This document shows, piece by piece, positions 20,842 through 33,200 of a stretch of DNA of 64,000 bases; position 1 is the first letter of the stretch, and every line of letters starts with the position of its first letter. The notes beneath the pieces were generated by a model, which was given only the letters and a program-made list of their open reading frames with translations, was not told the DNA's origin and searched no databases. The stretch is from Oscarella lobularis. Taxonomy: Eukaryota > Porifera > Homoscleromorpha > Homosclerophorida > Oscarellidae. Made by a program: the position numbers and the translations under genes. The DNA is taken from contig NC_089182.1 of the NCBI RefSeq assembly GCF_947507565.1, positions 744,001 to 808,000 of the forward strand, read 5' to 3'.

Positions 20842-21144
20842 ATGGGGAATTGTTTGCCCGAACAGATGACGTTGACGCGGGGACGGAGCGGCTTTGGCGA
20901 GGTGTTCACGTTAACTAAATCGATTCAATCGAATGCATTTAGAGAAGCGCAGAGAGCGCGGGAAAATGTGACTGCTCACGAGGAGGAGTTCATAAAGGGA
21001 AAGTTCAAAAGGTCGAGACTTCCGCCGCGGCGACGCCTGACCACCGGGGAAGGAGGGATCTTCTATTTCCGATTTCTTTTGTACAGAACGAGGGAGTCAG
21101 CGTGCCGCTCGGCTTCTCCGGATCGCGGACGGGCTCCGGTTTGA
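20842..21144 (+). CDS. hypothetical protein with N-myristoylation-type start (MGNC)
   Basis: 100-codon ORF. The N-terminus MGNCLPEQM fits an N-myristoylated, palmitoylated membrane-anchored protein. The next part (REAQRARENVTAHEEEFIKG) looks helical and charged. The last 30 residues are Arg/Ser-rich and may be read-through into an intron or UTR. No family recognised; a short ORF of this kind can be accidental. Confidence 0.35.
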   Translation: MGNCLPEQMTLTRGRSGFGEVFTLTKSIQSNAFREAQRARENVTAHEEEFIKGKFKRSRLPPRRRLTTGEGGIFYFRFLLYRTRESACRSASPDRGRAPV

Positions 21145-21634
21145 AGAGGTCAGACTATGGAACACGCGAGCACTTCTCATTCACGCAAACGGACGTATCA
21201 ACCATTATCGTCATATCCGGATCCGCGTAGGGACGAATTGAGGAAGTTGGTAGTTACCTAGCTAGCTGTCGCTAGCATCCTTCTCAGGGGCGCTGCCTCG
21301 ATATGCGACGTTGTCACGGTTAAGGGCTCGTTTTTAGATCATTAGGAAGCTTCCAGCCTTGCCCTTCCTCTATTTCTATTCGGTGCTAAATTAGTGCAGT
21401 ATGTTGATCTTGTTTGCGCCGCAACTTGCGGTTTCGGTGTGATAGACGCAGGAAGCAAGGGGCCACGCAGTGGCTTACCTAGCGGTTACGAAATGCTGTA
21501 CTGACATCCCTGCTGACTTTTTAAATTTCCCTTTACATCCCTATGGATTCTAGTTCGGTGCATAAATGAGAGGCAACAGGCTGTAAAAGTCAGTTCATGA
21601 AGAATCACAGCAGTCAAGTCAATCAGCATTCATT
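21145..21634. other. intergenic, nothing recognised
   Basis: No supported exon or RNA gene. Short ORFs only. Confidence 0.5.
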
Positions 21635-22249
21635 ATGTGGAGAATTCTGTTCGTCGCCCTTCTTTTCGTCGTCTTCACCGCGTCTTGCACTCACGACCAT
21701 CAGTCTGCGCTCAGTTCCTGTTTGTCGAACGCGTCCTCAGATTACTACATCGTCAACCGTACAAAGGCAGCAGATCGAGTATTGAGAGGTAGAGATCCTC
21801 CCGTCACAAGACACGCAAAGGCAGAGGCGTCCAAGTATCGACGGTATGGCTCTTGCTCGGGTGACGGAGAAAACAAACGAAGTCATGGAGGCTATATATT
21901 CTGCGACTACAATCAAAATAGGCATCCTTCGCGTATTGATATGGTGACCTGTTTGTCAGCGACAGAGCAAATCATGGGCTTCCAAATCTGCAACAAGGTA
22001 GACTTCAAAGAAATTAGATTGGTCGACAAAAAGACTCGAACGCACGAGTTCGAGAAAATCACAACGAATGGAGTATTGAAGGAAATCAACACAAACGTTC
22101 CAATGATATTTAGGACCCCAGAGTCAAATCTGTATCATTTTGAAGATCAAAAAATATCCGTTGGTTGCGAATGCAATTTCAAAGATTCCTTGCCTCTCGG
22201 TTTACGACGAAAAATAGTGGAAACTATCCACATCAAGAGGACTTCTTAA
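21635..22249 (+). CDS. secreted cysteine-containing orphan protein
   Basis: Intronless 204-aa ORF. The start MWRILFVALLFVVFTASC is a textbook signal peptide. The mature region has about nine cysteines (SCSGDG, IFCDYN, VTCLSA, QICNKV, VGCEC), two to three N-glycosylation sequons near the start, and many basic residues. An AATAAA at about 22316 lies 70 bp after the stop, supporting a real transcript. No family recognised; a lineage-specific secreted factor is plausible. Confidence 0.6.
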   Translation: MWRILFVALLFVVFTASCTHDHQSALSSCLSNASSDYYIVNRTKAADRVLRGRDPPVTRHAKAEASKYRRYGSCSGDGENKRSHGGYIFCDYNQNRHPSRIDMVTCLSATEQIMGFQICNKVDFKEIRLVDKKTRTHEFEKITTNGVLKEINTNVPMIFRTPESNLYHFEDQKISVGCECNFKDSLPLGLRRKIVETIHIKRTS

Positions 22250-22380
22250 GTTACTTTTTTTTTGAATTCTCAAGACTCTATTTATATTACTGTCGTACTC
22301 TTTCTATATGTTACAAATAAAACGTCATTGCATTAAAAAAAGGGCGCGGCTTTCATCGAAAGCCCGGTTATTGCACGAGA

Positions 22381-24055
22381 ATGGAAACGAGTCGAGCAAT
22401 CGTTCTAACCGGCTTCGGCAGCTACGATAAACTACGAGTCCAAGAGGTCCCCGTGAACGCTCCGAAGGACGACCAAGTGCGAGTCAAGGTCGAGGCATGG
22501 TAAGGACAAAGAGAAAAAAAAAGAAATTTTACGCAAAGCGTCACCCCGTCGCGCAGCGGGCTCAATTTCGCCGATCTCATGATGCGTCAGGGTATCTACA
22601 AATACTCTAGCAAGCCACCATGCGTTCAGGGCATGGAATGCGCTGGAATCGTGGAAGCAATCGGCGACCACGTGACCAACCTAAAGGCACGGTCAACGCG
22701 TTTCCCATTCACCAACTCGCGCATAATCGTCGATTTCAGGTCGGTCAGCGAGTCATATGCGCGACGGGACGCGGCGCGTGGTCGGAGCACGTCGTCGCGT
22801 CGGCATCGCACGTCGTGCCCATGCCGGACGGCATGTCTTTCGAAGAGGGGGCAGCGATTCCCGTGAATTACGGAACGGCGTATCTCATGCTGTTTCGGTG
22901 CGCTCACTTGAAAGAGGGCCAAAGCGTGCTCATACACATGGCCGCCGGAGGCGTGGTAAGCGGGCTGTCCATAACGTCAAAGAAAAAAAATCGTGGGAGA
23001 GGAGACTGGTTTTTTTTTTCTTCTCCTTTTCAAGGGCATCGCTGCGACTCAGCTTGCCAAATCGGTTCCCAATGTGACTCTGTTTGGAACCGCATCTGCT
23101 TCGAAGGCAAATAAATAATCCTAAGTTGGGTGTTTTTAGTTCCTCTTCACTATGATGGTTCTTCTTTGCAGCATGCTGTTATTAAAGAATATGGCATTGA
23201 TTATCCTATTGACTACCGTACTACTGACTATGAAGTTGAAGTCAGAAAGTAATGAAAATGTTGTAATTTTTTTAGTCGTTTTGCATCTGCTCTTTTGCGT
23301 AGAATATCTCCGGATGGAGTGGACATTGTTCTCGATCCCCTTGCAGGGAAGGATTTCAAGAAGGGCTTCAATCTTTTGCGCCCGCTTGGAGTTACAGTGC
23401 TATTCGGTACAAAAGGATTTCTATATTTTGTATCTATGATATCTCTCGCGCGTACAGGAGCTGCTAATCTATTGCAAGAGAACAAGGGCTACTTTAATCT
23501 AGCCAAGCAAGTAATAAAAGAATAGATTCATCTCTCTAAGTTCTTTAGGTATTGTCTGTGCAGTGGTTTCAGACGACCAGTTTCGATCCATTTCAGTTGA
23601 TGGAGAAAAACAGAACGGTGTCCGGATTTCTACTGAGCACCCTCACCACGCATCCAGACACTACGCACGCAATGAAGGAGCTTGTGAGGCTCTACAACGA
23701 GGGAGTCGTCAAGCCACGCGTCGACTCGGTTTTCTCGTTCGAAGAAGTAGAGCCAGAAGACGTCGTGGGGGAGATGACGTCAATTTTTATTAACTAATTT
23801 TAGATTGGCGAGGCTCAGAAGAGAATGCACGATCGATTGAACGTCGGCAAGATTATTCTCGTTCCGCGAAAGACGAAGACGGAACCGTCTGCGGATGCGG
23901 ATGCGAAAACGGACGTCAGTGATGGGTGGGGAGTCTAGTGATGTCATGCTTTGAATATGCATCGACAGGAGAAGCCAGTTGAAGACGGGGAGAAGTCTAA
24001 CGATGGTGCCACCGAAAATGAAACTAAGGAGGAAGCAACCGCTGCAGCAGAGTAG
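22381..24055 (+). CDS. VAT1: VAT1-like quinone oxidoreductase (MDR superfamily)
   Basis: Zinc-free medium-chain NADPH-dependent reductase related to vesicle amine transport protein 1. Exons 22381-22499, 22557-22686, 22740-22955, 23035-23106, 23172-23248, 23303-23406, 23458-23510, 23564-23746, 23804-23914, 23969-24055; all phases agree, 383 aa. Key segments: RAIVLTGFGSYDKL, GLNFADLMMRQGIY, VQGMECAGIVEAIGDHVTNL, VLIHMAAGGVGIAATQLA (Rossmann glycines), TLFGTASASKHAVIKEYG, IDYRTTDYEVEVRKISPDG, VDIVLDPLAGKD, and NVGKIILVPRK. The tail is acidic and Ala/Glu-rich. Two introns have GC donors fixed by homology and phase (22687, 23107). Not adjacent to any pathway partner. Confidence 0.95.
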
Positions 24056-24248
24056 CTAGAGCGCGCCAACGAAGCCAACGCTGACGAGTGAATTACTACG
24101 CTAGTAGTTACAGTTTTTTGTGTTAGAAGCTGAATATATTTGTTATCTACATTCAGTTAGATTTAGTTGCTACGCATGCCCTTCCTAATCAACGTGAGAC
24201 TACTTAGAGAAACGCTTTTTAATGAACTATTCTTTTTTTTTTCCAGTT

Positions 24249-25813
24249 TCATCGGTAGAAGTCTTGTTGCCACTGGTGGCCAAACTGATGCTGTTGCTGC
24301 TGTTGTTGACCAAGATACATGGGCAATTGTTCATGATTTTCAGTCCAGTGACTCTGAGGCATGACGTGACCAGGAAACGCGGCCTTCATTTCAGAAACAA
24401 AAATGAATTTCAATAAGGGATTCCCTCTGAACTTACAGCTGATTGGGGCGGCGGCGGCATGTCCAGGGGAAGATTTATGAGAGACGGAGGTGGCTCATTG
24501 CCAGGCGGCGGATGGAGAAGTGGAAAGTGCTGCATAACCATTCTGTTTGGCTGCACAAAAGGGTTTATTAATTGAGGTGGAGCGTGCTCCAAGCCAACAC
24601 CGTGAATATCCGTGGGGGGATGGTGATGATGGTGGTGGGAATGATGATATGTCGGAAGAAAGCCACCTTCGTTATGAAACGTTGGCAAGCTATAAACCTG
24701 GTTGAAGCCCTGATGATAAACGGGCGGCGGTGGAGGCAAACGCGTCGTTTGCGGCGGTGGCGGCGGCGGTGGCGGCGGTGGAGGAGGAGGCAAACGCGTC
24801 GTTTGCGGCGGTGGCAGCGGCGGCGGCGGCGGTGGCGGCTGAGGCGGCGGAAGAGGTGGAAGCGGAGCAGAAGGTAAAACAGGTTGAAACGCAGATGGAT
24901 GAGACGGGCTGGCTTGCGGCGATATATCCATTGTAACGGCGTGATGCTGTTCAAACGACGGCGCTCGCCGAGCGAGAGGAGGAAGCGGAAGAGGAAGCGG
25001 AGGGGGGCTTCTTAGTTGGGGTCGTCTTCGATAATGGGAATAGAGGTCAATGTCTTCGGGTGAGGGGCTTCTTGCCGCTGCAGCATCAGCTGCAAACTCA
25101 GAGGTTGCGGAAGGACGCGATGAAAGGATTGCGAGCGGAGGCGGCGTTTTGGGTCCTACTTGGAATTCGACTGGTGCTTTCTCCTGTTGATCTGCACTTT
25201 CGACGGATAATTGTCGATCGGGTAAAGTTCTAAAGATTCCAAAAGGAAATGAAAAGGTCAAATGAAGTGAAGGGATTCCTGTGACCTGGATTCCTCTTCC
25301 TGGCGCTTCTTCTCGTCTTCGTGCAACACCTATACACACACGACACACAACGCATAGTATACACGCTGACCCCGCCCCTAACTACTATGCCTTTTTCAGT
25401 TGAAGAAATAGCTGGTGTTTTTGCCCTTGCAGACCCTCTAAACGCTCCTTCAGCGTCCCTATCTGAATTGAATAAGTATAATAGTCAAGTATTAGTTTAT
25501 GTTCTACTTCTTCTTTTATTTGTTCTATCTTTGCTCTACGAACTTCGACTTTGGAACGTTTCGAGGCCGGAGCCTCTTTCTCGTCCTTTTTAGCAGTTTC
25601 GTCTTTTTCGACGTGCTCCTCTTTCTTCTTGGAGGTCTTTTCTTTCTCCTGAGCTCTGTTTTCTATCTCTAAATGCGAGACAAATGACGAAATTGTTGAC
25701 TTCCAAACGTTTCGCTCACCGCGCTTTGCTTTTTCTCGTTCTTGCAATACGAGCAGACGCAGTGCAGCTTTCTGCCGTTCAGTCAACGGCTTATTTTCGG
25801 CCAAAATAACCAT
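24249..25813 (-). CDS. GPS2: G-protein pathway suppressor 2 (NCoR/SMRT corepressor subunit)
   Basis: Nuclear subunit of the NCoR-HDAC3 corepressor, also an inhibitor of Ubc13-dependent ubiquitination and JNK signalling. Exons 25813-25720, 25668-25508, 25462-25391, 25329-25286, 25229-24437, 24383-24249; phases agree, 432 aa. The conserved N-terminal helix is split over three introns: MVILAENKPLTERQKAALRL, EREKAKR, then RLEGLQGQKHQLFLQLKKVL and HEDEKKRQEEES, matching LLALQEEKHQLFLQLKKVLH of the vertebrate protein. The long exon is a Pro-rich low-complexity tract with a duplicated QTTRLPPPPP unit and a His run. The last exon ends QQDFYR (vertebrate PRFYHK). The intron after LKK uses a GC donor. 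Head-to-head with DIP2, 159 bp between ATGs. Confidence 0.9.
24725..24850. repeat. duplicated poly-Pro/Gln-Thr-Thr coding unit
   Basis: aaacgcgtcgtttgcggcgg occurs twice about 57 bp apart, each flanked by GGCGGT/GGAGGC runs. On the minus strand it encodes QTTRLPPPPP twice inside GPS2. Minisatellite-type expansion within coding DNA. Confidence 0.8.
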
Positions 25814-25972
25814 TTTCACGGTGGTATCCGGGATGCGATGTACAGCTGTCGCGTTAGCGTACGGTAAACGTCACCACACAAGGAGACAAGGCGTTCTTCC
25901 TTTTGGAAGAAAGACTTTTTTCTTTTTGGCCTCGCTTTGTCAAAGAACCGCAGCGCGCCTTTCGAATAGATC
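25814..25972. promoter_or_regulatory. shared divergent promoter region GPS2/DIP2
   Basis: 159 bp between opposing ATGs; must contain or overlap both promoters. No TATA box recognised. Inference from geometry. Confidence 0.5.
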
Positions 25973-26640
25973 ATGGACTACCTAAACGTGCCGCCTCAAG
26001 TCCGCGAAAAGCTTGCCGAGCTCGAACAAGAGCTCGTCGAAGGCAAGAACGCCCAACAACACCCGCAAACCTCGCGCAAACGCCCTAAAATCCAGGCGAC
26101 ATCACCGAAAAAGGCTACGAAAAGAAGAAAGCGAAACTCCTCGCACCGTACACGAGCGCAGGTCCGGTAAACGTTCTCGCCAAGCGAAATCGCGAAAATC
26201 GCATCGAAACCGTTCGCGCGGCGCCCGACAAGAAAAACCTCGCTCCATTCGTTTTCCTTCGACTCTCGCAGGTGGAATGTCGCCTTCGAGCTCGAGCAAC
26301 AGCGTCGAAACGCTCGCTTCGTCTCTTTCGGGCCGTCTGTCGCCCACGCGAACGCCCGATCACTTGCCTCGAACGGGTACGAGACGTTACGTCACGCGTA
26401 AAAGAAAAACCAGTCGCGATTGTCGAAAGAATGCGACGAAACGCGATCATCGTCGTCCGTCGTCTACGTCTCTCTCTTCCTCTCTTTTTTTCCCCCTCCC
26501 CCGCGCTCGTTTTGTTTTGACGCGCCTTTCGCTTTAGCGTCGGGTCGAATCGAATTGGTCAAAGACGCGTTGAGTCGACGAAAGCCGAACGAAGTTCAAA
26601 TGCTTCCGATGCCGTCGAAACGGACGTCGCGCGCCGATTT

Positions 26641-26673
<33 letters not shown>

Positions 26674-27254
26674 CGCGACGGCGGCGACGCGGGGTCCCGG
26701 TGGGAGTCCCGGCGTTCGAAGCGGCGGGGGCGCATGGGCCGGACGATCGCCGCCGACGGGACAGGGAAACGGCGGTGAGGGACGACAGAGGAGGAGGGGC
26801 GGGTTGTTGTTTGAGTTGTTGGGGTGTCTGGTTGCGTTTTTGTAAGGGAAGGGGTCCTCATGGGTGGGTGGATGGGTGGGGTGAATTCGATCTTGTCGTT
26901 CTCTGTGGGAGGAAGAGTCTTTTTGGTTGGGGGCAAGAGGTGTTGCTGAATTCCATTCGACGTTATGAGATTAGGTTCTGTACCCTCCTCTAACAGACCT
27001 TGGAGCAGAGAAACGTTTTTCCTGAAGTATAGGAGAGGCATGATATTCTATGTTTCAATTCTTTTGATTAATACCTGCATCCAAGTGTCCTGCAATGACC
27101 CAGATCTTAACTAATAACTAATTCTTCTCCTCTGTTTCTCTTTTGCTCAGGGAGGTTCTTTCAGCAGAGATTGGAGCCTAGTCACCAGCAAGAGGTCGCT
27201 GCCGCTGCCGCAGCGGCGGCGGCAGCAAGTGCAACGTCACAGCAGCACTACCAG

Positions 27255-27286
<32 letters not shown>

Positions 27287-30200
27287 GAGTGATAGGCAGC
27301 CTGCTGCCAAGGTAGGAAAGTCTTTCTCGTCCGTGAGAGTGAAGCGAAACAGCGAAGAAGAAACTGCCATTCAAGGTTCGCGCAACGGAGCTTCTCAGAT
27401 CACGTCGTTTAACGTTCTCTCTTTTAGCCGGACAAGGCAAAGTGTCTGCGAAAATCCAACAGCTGTTGAATACACTGAAAGTAGAAGAGAAGCCGTTTTT
27501 TGCTTTATTGACTATCATAGCTATGTTCTCGTAGCGACCAAAGAAGAAAAAGAAAAACAAAGAAGACTACTACACCGACGATTCAGTGGAACCAGGTGCT
27601 TATCTACCTCTTTTTCAATTAACTAATATCGCTCTATACTTTTGGTTTCTCAGTTCCGGAAGATCCTCATGCTCCTAAGCCAATTGGCCCAGTCATCGAA
27701 CCAGCTGCAGGTGAAACGTTTCAGGTGAGTGCATTGGATTCTAGCTATCTTGATTGGCCGTTGAGACGTTCTGTAACCCCTCGCTGTCTTTTCTAAAAGT
27801 CTTTGGTTATCTCTTTTTTTTCTGCTGAAGTCATTCATAGTCTTAGGCGCACCTCTAATGTGAATTGAGCCGCTATAGAGACTAGACACGAATATATCAA
27901 GAGTAATTTAAATGTGGATTGTCACTGTGATGAATCCGTTACAAATCATATGCATGTATCCATGTTCACATTAATTAATTGGACCAGCTGTCAATTGGAC
28001 CAATGACAGCTGGTCATGTTAGTATCTCACTGGGCCCTTTTAATTTGATTGATTTTTTGGTGCAGGTTGATGGAAATATGCCTCGAAACATTGAAGCTGC
28101 TATTGCTCGTCTCGGATCTGTCAGCCAGAAAGCGCCGTGCATCAGCACAGTCGATATGCACGGAAAGATGCAAGTGTCTCTCACATACGGTATCAAATGA
28201 GGACTTCTCGTCAACGAAGAGTCGCTAAAGTAAACGGTTTACGTTTCGTAGGAAAATTGAGCAGTCGCTCGCAAAAGGTGTGCTATTCGTTGCTGAACAA
28301 AGTGGGCGGAACAAAAGCGGATCCGGGCGTGAAACAAGGCGACAGAGTCGCTCTTGTTTATGCGGCGAGCGAAGCCGGTGGCCTGTGCGCCGGCTTCTTT
28401 GGCTGCCTCTTCGCCGGCGTCGTTCCCGTGGCAATCGATTCGCCAACGTCCAAAGAGGTGACTTACAACAGGAAGCAATGAATGTCAATCCCTCTACGTG
28501 TATTATTCTGCAAAGGATACGAACATACAGCAAATTGGTTTCCTGTTGGGAAGCCTTGGAATTACCGTCGCCCTGACAAACGAGGCCACAATGAAGCTTC
28601 TTCCCAAGGACGAGTCGTCGAAGGATATAGTTCAATTTAAAGGTGCGAATTAATAGTATTATTTTATGAATGGTTTAATCAAAATCTTTTTTGACTATTG
28701 AAACGGCACCAAGACCAGTAGTAAATGAATATGCATCGTTCTCTTTCAGGTTGGCCCAAGCTGACTTGGTTCATGACGGAGAACTTGCCTCGTCCCAGCA
28801 AGGATTGGTCGCCGCCTCCTCGGCCACAGCCGGAGGCAGCTGCATACATCGAGGTTGTGCTCGTCGCTTTTCTTTTTTTTGTTCACCTAAACGGGTCTCG
28901 TTTATAGTACGTGGAGAACAAAGACGGTTCCATGATGGGCGTCGCCGTCACTCGTTACAGCCTGTTGAACCACTGTAGAATGCTCTCAGCCTCCTGTGGC
29001 TTTAGAGAAGGTTCTGATGATTGTTTTAGCTAAGAGCGTTCTTATAAACCTTTATTTATAGGTAATGCGATTGTCTGCACTGTGAATCATTACAGAGAAG
29101 TTGGCCTGTGGTATGGGATACTCACTGTGAGTTATAACCTACAATTGTTTTTGGTGATGAAAGTGGAGATGTCTTTTCCTAAGGCGGTCTATGCGGGCTT
29201 GCACGCCATTTTCGTTCCGTCGCCGGTTGTCGCTGCTCAGCCCATTGCCTGGATACACATGATCACGAGAAACAAAGGCAGGAGTAGATCGATTTATAGT
29301 CCTCTTTTAATTAAAAAAACGCCGGCTGTGTTTTCGTAGCTGTTGCTGCCGTGGTGAATTCGAGAGCTTTAGCTATGGCGAGCACGCGGCCGGGAAAGGA
29401 ATTCAAGGACTGCAGTTTTGCCAGCGTGCGACTGATGCTGATTGCCGATGGTGCAAGTCCATGTGAGAAGCGAGGAATTGCGAGAGAGCGACCACAATCC
29501 TTTTCTTGCTTCTCTCAGGGTCTTTGCACGCGTGCGATACGTTCTTGGATGTATTCAAGACGAAGGGCGTTCAAAAGGAGATCATGTGTCCTTGCGCATC
29601 GTCGTCCGAAACGTTAACAATTGGAATGAGACGGTATTGCATTTACTATATATATCTTGAAGTAATGCTTGAATGTATTTTCATAGACCCGGTTTGCCTG
29701 GCTCTACTGCCACCGGACGCGGCATCATGTCCATTACCGGTCTCAGCTACGGTGTTGTCCGAGTCGAAGACGAAAATTCAATGTCATCGCTAACTCTACA
29801 GGACTGTGGCACGGTTTTGCCAGGCGGTATGCCGCATCTTCTCCCTCTGATCTCTCGCAATTTTCTTTGCAGCCAAAGTGGCTGTTGTGAAGTTGGACGG
29901 GCAGCCCTATCTTTGCCAGACGGATGAAGTGGGCGAGCTGTGCGTCTGCGCTCCCTATTGCGGATCTGGATATTGGGGTCTTTCTGGGAAGACAACGACG
30001 ACGTTCAGAGTCCGTCACATTGATTTCCTTTTCGCGTTGAATCGACGTTTTTTCGTCTCTTAGGTTCAACCGCTTAGACCGGACGGAATGCCACACTCGC
30101 AGGGCTACTACGTTCGCACGGGCTTGCTTGGATTTCTCGGCCCGGTGAGATGGTTTCTGTTTTTTTTATGACGCGTGTTGTGCTGAACGGTTCTGAGTGC

Positions 30201-33200
30201 AGGGCGGCTTGATTTTCGTGTGTGGGCGCTTGGACGGATTGCTCAAAGTGGCTGGAAGAAGGCACAATACGGACGATCTGATTGCCACCGTTTTGGCCGT
30301 GGAACCGCACCGATTTGTCTACAGACAAAGGTACGCGGTTGCGGTTGTGCATCTACTACTGGACCAATTAATTAATTTTCCGCTGGCCTTAGAATTGCAA
30401 TCTTTTCCGTCGACGTCTGGCATGAAGAGAGGATTGTTGTTGTAGCGGAACAGAGACCGGGCTGCAGCGAAGAGGAGGTTGGATATTGCTCATTCCTAAC
30501 GACTTTTTTCACTAGTAATCGTCTTCTCTTCCTCAACGTCAGGCTTTCCAGTGGATGAGCAGCGTACTGCCAGCAGTTGAAACCATTCACAACGTAAAAG
30601 GCATTTTATGTTAGAAAGTTATAGACTAAAATCCCTGTTTTAGCTCCATCTTTACGCTCTCGTTTTGCTTGGACCAAACTCAATGCCTCTCGTAAAATTA
30701 TCCAGGAGAGCTCAACAGTAATATTATTCGTGGTTTCTCTTGACAGAATCATCATAAAATTCCGAACGTCCTCGAATGTAAGCAGCGCTTCACCGACGGT
30801 TCTCTCCACCCAGTCAACTTGCTCATGTCTCCACACCAGTAAGTCGATACATTGATCACCGTGCAGATGAGCATACGCGGAAACTTCTTTAGGTGCATTA
30901 CCAATCTACCTCAACCCAAATCACGGGAGAGTAAGTCGTTGCTCTAGTCAACTCATTTTTTTGACGAGGTGTCCATTTCAGCCGTTTCTGCTGCCGCTCA
31001 ATTAATGGGAGACCTCGTGACCGGCCAAAAGCCGGCCATCACCGACGGAAAACGGCTCGAACCGATGGCAGACGATCGCGACGGAGCGGGAAAATTTCAA
31101 TTTCTATCCGAAGTCTTGAAATGGCGAGCTCAGACGAATCCCGATCATCAGCTGTTTTCTCTCCTAAACGAAAAGGTAAAGGTGCCGTCGGCTTGCTTTA
31201 GGAAAAAAATCTTGAAACTGTTTCCAGGGCGGAGTAGCGAGATCGATGACGTGCAGTCAACTTCTGAAGCGATCCGAACGAATTGGTGCGAGTGTCATGG
31301 AAAAGGCCGGTCTATCGACGGGAGATCACGTCGCCCTGCTTTTCTATCCAGGTCAGATACCTATTACGATTTTTTATTTTATTTTCGAGTTGTTTTTCTT
31401 TTTTTTGTTGTCTAGGAATTGAATTGATTGTTTCGTTCTACGGTTGTCTCATTACCGGTTTGATTCCGGTCACGATTCGTCCTCCAAATCAGTCCAACAT
31501 CGCTTCGACGTTGCCGACGTTGAAGATGATATTGGACGTGAGCAAAGCGCGCGCCATTCTCACCACGCACGCCGTCACGAAATTGCTCAAAACGAAAGAG
31601 GCGGCGTCGACGATCGATCTCAAAGGATTGCCGCCGCTCGTGGAGACGGACGACGTGCCGAAGAGAAAATTGGATCGACTCTATCGCGCGCCGACGCCGG
31701 AGATGATGGCGTACGTCGATTTTAGCGTTTCGACGACTGGAGTTCTTTCAGGAGTAAAGGTAGAGGATATATTGTCTTTGTGGGGAAAGGTAGAGTACGT
31801 GTTTTTTTTGCTTTAGATGTCGCATTTGTCTGCTACGAACGTGTGTCGCTCGTTGAAAATGGCTAATGAATTGTATCCCAGTCGGACCGTCTGCCTCTGT
31901 CTTGATCCGTACAGTGGGCTTGGATTTGTGCTGTGGGTTCTGTCCAGGTTAGTCGACGTTCCGCGGTCTTCTTTCCCTTTCTTCCACACACCCTATATGC
32001 GATCTGAAGAGTTTTCTCAAAGAGCCCTAACAACTACCCTTTGAATAGGAATCCTCATAATTTTGTATTGATTTGGAAGCTATAGAGCAGGATCCTTCCT
32101 TCCTTCCTTCCTTTATTAAGCGGGAATATTTTTTCTTACGTAGCTTCTCATTGCCTTTTGTCACTCTTTAGACCGGTACTAGTTTCTATCTTATTCCTTC
32201 CTTCCTTCCGTCCGTCCGTCCGTCATTCTTCCTTTTGCGGATTGACTAACACGTTTATCCTTATCCTATTAGCGTCTATTCGGGTCACCACAGCATTCTC
32301 GTTCCTCCATCCGAGCTGGAAAACAATCCCACTCTCTGGTTATCGGCAGTGAGCAATCACAAAGGTGAACTCGTCATCGCGACCATTCCTCACCGGATCT
32401 AGTATATTCGTTTTAGTGAGAGACACGTATTGCTCCTATTCCGTCATGAATCTCTGCACTCAAGAACTCGGTGGCCAGACGGAAGCTCTACGAGTAAAAT
32501 TGCGGGAGGAAAGGGGTCCCCTATTTTACTTTTGACGTCTAGACGAAAATCAATTTGTCGTGCGTGCGTACGTGCGTCGTCGTCGCCGAAGAACGTCCGC
32601 GCGTCATACTCACGTCGGCCTTCTCCGCGCTCTTCGCTCCGCTTGGTCTTTCCAATCGTGCAGTGAGCACGTCGTTTGGATGTCGAGTGAACGTCGCTAT
32701 ATGCGCACAGGTGAACCAACACCATTCGAATGATGAACTAGATAAGACAATGGGTTTTTTTTGTAGGGATCGACTCAACCGGAGCCCGTTTCCGTGTTTG
32801 TTGACAGTAGAGCTTTGCGAGTTGACAGGTACGATACGTTCAGTAGTGCACGAAGCTCTCGAAAATTAATTTTAAAACCGAAGGGTTTCCCTCGTTGAAA
32901 AAGGAAGTCCCCACAGTCTCTGCCTCTTGGAATGCGGCAAGGTGATACGAAAACGTCTTTTCGTCAATAGCACAACATCGCTCGTCTTTTTAGATTTTGC
33001 CCGGCATCAGATTGGCAGTTGTTGAGCCGGACAGAAAGCAGCAGTGTCACAGTACCGAGCTAGGAGAGGTAGGCGTCGCATCTGAGTCTCTTGTCTATTT
33101 CTCAGAACCATGTAAAGATTTGGGTTGGTGGTACGCACAACGGCAGCGGATATTTCGGGCTCGCGCCAAATGTCAGCGATTCTCTAACGGCGGAGCACTT

